Positions 60,358 through 64,000 of a stretch of DNA of 64,000 bases are shown here, in pieces (positions within the stretch are counted from its first letter, which is position 1; each line of letters opens with the position of its first letter). The stretch lies in the NCBI GenBank assembly GCA_011319805.1, contig SJRY01000276.1, forward strand, positions 124,001 through 188,000. Reading direction: 5' to 3'. This DNA is from Macrocybe gigantea (Eukaryota; Basidiomycota; Agaricomycetes; Agaricales; Callistosporiaceae). The translations under genes were made by a program, and so were the position numbers. Under the pieces are notes generated by a model. It searched no databases. It was not told the DNA's origin and worked only from the letters and a program-made list of their open reading frames with translations.

Positions 60358-61912
60358 TTATCCGGACAACGAGATCTTCGGACGCTCGACTTCCGCTGTG
60401 ACGGTACACATCAATAAATGGGAAGCGCAGCGCGCAAGGTGAACATACATGACGGCCTTGGCGACATCCGTCATGACCAAACCGCTTGGAACCTCGATTT
60501 TTTCAACGCCGTCGAGGCCGTCGGCTCTGGAAGGACCAACATTCAGATGCACAACAGGTTTCTTCAACTCCAGAGCCCTTTTCAGTAGTCTGGCGGACAA
60601 TCATCAATAGGATCTTCTCGTCGAGCAACAAGGCATGTACTCACCTGAACGCAGAATATGTTGCAAGCGTCGTTCCCATCAATAGCAGCTTGTCTGAGCT
60701 CTCCACGTCCTCGTAACTGCAAGGATAAGATGACGTTTGAAGTTTAATCACCAGACTCACGCTTGCGCTTTGACTTGTGGTTTGATCGACTCTCCAAAGA
60801 AAATGAGGTCTGGTTTATGCTAGCACCTTGTGGGTATGGAAAGACCAGAACAAGAGGCCCGATTCTTACGACATCGTTATGCCTGTCTCCGCTAAGCATT
60901 GTGGGCATTCAGGGACGACAAAATCATCGTATCGAACCCCAAGGTTTTCAACCTCGACCTGACACGGTGGTTATTCGAGAAAATTGGGTATCCGGGAATC
61001 ATTGTTAACGTACGTCTCCGTCAGGATTTGTGCGTAAAGGTGTCCCGGTTCTCTCTAATTCTCCTACAAAAGCCTTCCATTGCGGGTTCGCTGCTGCTAG
61101 CCAATCTTGGAAATCGTTGCGATCCACGACATGCCCAAATTTGCAACGAACGCGCTAAAACGCCGACCGAACATATCAACACTGTATTCCACAAACAGGC
61201 GCAAAAGAGAGGTTGACATGTAAAGAGCCATGGAGCTCCAAAATCCTGTAGGACTCGAATGAGAGGCCGATTCCTTGACGCAGGGCTTTGTGATGCAAGC
61301 CATCTACATTCTGCGAATGTCGTAAGTCCAAAGTGTTTCCCAAGCCAGGCTAGACCAGAAATAACTTGAGTGATCAAGCGAGGTATAAACGACGTGTATT
61401 GCAGCGCTGCAAGAGCAAAGTGGGTGGTATTGGGTTGCGTGTTGCGGACGGGTGGGTATCCCAGATATGATCGTAGCCTATAAAGTGGGCTTAGCACTAA
61501 AAAATGGTGTCGATTGCGCGTGGGCGCACCAGTATCGCTGCCTGTTGCCCTCGTGGTTATGGAGAGGTCAATATCCAGAAGAAACGACGCATTCGCACCG
61601 GAATTGATGGCCTTTCTCCGTCTCGTCTATTAATTCATGATAGAATATAGGCCTTTATATCGGATTGAGCAGGCCAAGAGGCATCTATTATGCAGAGGAC
61701 ACACTTGTAGTTTGGATTCATATAGCGACCATCGTGGCCGCGGTACGCGCGAATGCCAGAGTCGACGCTGACGCCGGCACCAGTGAGGACAGTGACGCTT
61801 CCCCTGCCGAGGAACTCTGCGAGGCGTTCGACGGCCTCGGAGGGTGAAATGGCCTTTGCTGGTGATCTAGAGGAGAGGACGGAGAGGGGAGACCAGGGAC
61901 GGAGACGCGCAT
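60358..61912 (-). CDS. SIRT4-like mitochondrial sirtuin
   Basis: NAD+-dependent deacylase family, class II (SIRT4-like). The NAD-binding GSVTVLTGAGVSVDSGIRAYRG is followed by DGRYMNPNYK and, over short introns, LRSYLGYPPVRNTQPN with HFALAALQ and LITQ|NVDGLHHKAL (catalytic His in ILELHGSLH). Then come VRCKFGHVVDRNDFQDWL, KPDLIFFGESIKPQVKA, DKLLLMGTTLATYSAF and LLKRALELKKPVVHLNVGPSRADG, ending at 60358. The frame of the first exon has no ATG. The nearest ATG (61912, MRVSVPG...) is one frame off and would join PAKAISPSEAV if one base were restored in the C-rich stretch. A basic, Ser-rich start suits a mitochondrial presequence. About eight introns. Confidence 0.85.
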
Positions 61913-62040
61913 GTGACAAGATGGAAGAGGGCAAAGGCCAGTCGTCCGGTAACTCTGCGCGCCGACCAACGCGCTTGCTTCTGAATGTCCTTGTACCGCT
62001 ACTCTGCTCTCTCTCTTCACCTCGCAGTCGCCTTTCTAGG

Positions 62041-63311
62041 ATGAACGGCCCCCGCTCACAGCCAGCAGTGTTGCAAACGCCAGGTTTTGCCCACTACGCC
62101 GTCGCATGGTCCCCATTCCACAACAACCGCATCGCGCTTGCGTCCTCGGCTAATTACGGCCTAGTCGGCAACGGACGCCTTCACTTGATCTCACTGGGAA
62201 GTGGGCCATCGGGTCAGGCCCTGAATCTCGATAAATAGTGGGTGAAATTCCGCCTGGTTTCTTCTCAAGTTGCGTAGCTAAGCCTGCAAGGCTGTTAGTT
62301 ATGAGACACAGGACGGCCTGTACGATATAGCCTGGTCTGAAATACATGAGAATCAACTAGTCACTGGATCCGGGGACGGTTCGATAAAACTCTGGGATGT
62401 CATGCTAAAGGTGAGTCTTAGTGTGCTTCTTGAACAAGCCCAGATGGTGAACAGCTCGAATTGCAGGACCTGCCGATACGTGCCTGGCACGAACACACAC
62501 GGGAAGTTTTCTCTGTAGACTGGTCAAATCTTAAAAAAGATACATTCGCGTCTTCGTCTTGGGACGGGAATGTGAAGCTGGTGAGTGTCCCGATCTCAGC
62601 GTGAGCCGTTGTGTTTTCTGACCCTTGACAGTGGACTCCCGACCGACCTCGTTCTGTAACAACATTGCACGCCCATCTCTCCTGCGTGTACCGAGCGCTC
62701 TTCTCTCCACACCAACCCGATATCGTCGCAACGTGCTCGACGGATGGCACTCTCAGAATCTTCGACCTCCGTGCGCCCGCTTACGCTGACCCCGGTCCAG
62801 GCGGAAACAACTTCACCCATCCCCTCTCCGCCGCGGCGCTCACAGTGCCTGCATCGAACACCGAAGTGCTCGCCTTAGACTGGAACAAGTACCGCCCATT
62901 CATGTTGGCCAGCGCCGGCGTGGACAAGATAGCCAAAGTGTGGGATTGTCGGATGATCAAGGTCGGAGAAGTGGGGAATGTTGGAGGAGCCTGCGAGACG
63001 CAGCTGCTGGGGCATGAATACGCCGTCAGATCAGTGCAGTGGAGCCCTCATCGGGCGGATGTACTCGCGACGGCAAGCTATGATATGACCTGCCGAGTGT
63101 ACGTCCAAATTCAAAACCTTCTCGGGTTCCTGCTAAATGTTTTTGACGCAAATCCAGCTGGAATGTAGCGGCACCGCCTGGGATGCCACAATTGATGTAC
63201 ATCCATGATCCCCATACAGAGTTTGTTGTAGGATGTGCTTGGTCATTGTACGAGGACGGTGTTCTTGCGAGTTGTAGCTGGGATAGTAGATTAAACGTCT
63301 TTCGTGTATAA
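62041..63311 (+). CDS. PEX7: Peroxin-7, PTS2 receptor
   Basis: WD40 beta-propeller that carries PTS2-tagged proteins into peroxisomes. The N-terminus reads TPGFAHYAVAWSPFHNNRIAL and GNGRLHLISL, then QDGLYDIAWSEIHENQLVTG with GDGSIKLWDV, EVFSVDWSNLKKDTFASSSW, CVYRALFSPHQPDIVATCST with LRIFDLR, EVLALDWNKYRPFMLASAGV, and VRSVQWSPHRADVLATASYD. The last blade, FVVGCAWSLYEDGVLASCSW, ends NVFRV at 63311. The paired W and D of the blades are present. Introns fall near 62238-62299, 62411-62466, 62581-62630 and 63100-63158. The frame is intact. It is divergent from the sirtuin gene over ~130 bp. Confidence 0.95.
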
Positions 63312-63369
63312 TGAGATAGATGTTGCTTGATTTGATACCGCGCCATGAAGACCATTGACCGTACAGTAC

Positions 63370-64000
63370 ATGGAGCCAGAGGACATCTTCGCCAGCTCGT
63401 TAGGAACGTTATATGACTACCAGCCCATTACCCTCGCTTCCGCTGGCTCAGACTATACCCACGTCTTGAAAGCGCCCCTCGACCCTCACACCAACGAGCC
63501 TCTCCGGGTCAGCCTCAAGGCTCCCGACACATCGCCCGCGAACTGGGCCCTGCACGCATCCGACATCTGGGCCTCGTCGGCGTATCTCGCGGATCACCTC
63601 GATCGTTTGCGATTGGATGTGGACGATCAGGTCCTTGAGCCCCGATGTCAGGGCACTGACCGGTGGCAACTTCCTGCAGATCAAGACATACACGATGACA
63701 CCGATCATGCTTCTCCTCCAAGGAGATGCCTGCAATGCTCTGATCAAAAGATCCATCTCCTCGAGCTCGGAGCTGGATCCGGACTTCCAAGCATCGCGAT
63801 CGCCAAGTCCTTTGGCAGGCGGCTCGCTCTCACCACCGGTCCAAGGAAAAGACCAGTATCAGTGACAGCAAGCGACTATCCAGACGCTCAGCTACTCGAG
63901 ACACTCTCGGAGAACATAGCCCGGAACTGCGCATCCGCGTCGTGCCACGCGGTGGCCTACGCATGGGGATCAGACCCCGCACCATTGCTTTCGCCACCAC
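63370..64000 (+). CDS. EFM7: EFM7/NNT1-like protein methyltransferase, partial at window end
   Basis: SAM-dependent methyltransferase of the family that methylates the N-terminus and a lysine of translation elongation factor 1A in yeast. The frame is open without introns from 63370 (MEPEDIFASSLGTLYDYQPI) to the window edge. Hallmarks are ANWALHASDIWASSAYLADHL, the SAM motif I LLELGAGSGLPSIAIAKSFG, and TASDYPDAQLLETLSENIA, followed by YAWGSDPAPLL. An insertion between DVDDQVLE and KIHLLELG (about 40 residues, Cys/Pro-rich) is longer than usual. It starts 58 bp after the PEX7 stop, so PEX7's 3' region must be short or overlap. The C-terminus lies outside. Confidence 0.88.
   Translation, partial: MEPEDIFASSLGTLYDYQPITLASAGSDYTHVLKAPLDPHTNEPLRVSLKAPDTSPANWALHASDIWASSAYLADHLDRLRLDVDDQVLEPRCQGTDRWQLPADQDIHDDTDHASPPRRCLQCSDQKIHLLELGAGSGLPSIAIAKSFGRRLALTTGPRKRPVSVTASDYPDAQLLETLSENIARNCASASCHAVAYAWGSDPAPLLSPP

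Overview
This window looks like a gene-dense stretch of nuclear DNA from a filamentous basidiomycete, most likely an Agaricomycete. The evidence is the many short introns of about 45-70 nt with gt(r)ag / cag ends, the very short intergenic spaces, and gene families typical of that class: BTB proteins, a GH16 tandem array, Cys-rich nuclear proteins, a Baeyer-Villiger-type monooxygenase and a TNA1/DAL5-like transporter. No rRNA, tRNA, CRISPR array or intact transposon was recognised.

Layout. 0-5.4 kb (minus strand): a long coiled-coil spindle-pole/centrosome scaffold of the Pcp1/pericentrin type, with an N-terminal Cnn1-like motif and a C-terminal PACT domain. Its middle is broken by many frame changes, and part of its PACT exon is repeated just downstream. 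5.9-9.6 kb: a BTB/POZ protein and a flavin monooxygenase. 10.4-19.8 kb: a Reg1-like PP1 regulatory subunit, a SUR7/PalI membrane protein and an MFS transporter. 22.3-25.9 kb: HMG-CoA synthase and the Rpp40 subunit of RNase P/MRP. 26.5-36 kb: an unknown low-complexity protein, Vps9 (Rab5 GEF), pantothenate synthetase, dolichyl-diphosphatase and a BCS1-like AAA ATPase. 38.4-42.9 kb: two paralogous C2H2 proteins. 43.2-47.7 kb: phosphoglucomutase and ATP-dependent NAD(P)H-hydrate dehydratase.

47.8-54.8 kb holds four head-to-tail GH16 endo-beta-1,3(4)-glucanase paralogues. They are secreted, have dibasic pro-region sites, and differ from one another in which introns they keep. Directly downstream, 54.9-60.0 kb holds three Cys-rich genes. 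The first encodes five Zn(2)Cys(6) clusters in one short protein. The next two share a module with exact spacing ([ND]-x13-C-x2-C-x5-L-x5-Y-x4-W-x2-H-x3-C), three copies in one gene and one in its neighbour; I could not assign it to a named domain. The last 4 kb hold a mitochondrial-type sirtuin, PEX7 and the start of an EFM7/NNT1-like methyltransferase that runs off the window.

The metabolic genes are mostly housekeeping: mevalonate entry, CoA synthesis, hexose phosphate, NADHX repair, dolichol recycling and peroxisomal import. The accessory interest lies in the glucanase array and the Cys-rich cluster.

A caution: at least eight otherwise well-conserved genes read correctly only if one base is restored at a short homopolymer. 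That pattern suggests consensus errors rather than real mutations. Exon junctions are my own reading of splice signals and protein continuity, not transcript evidence.
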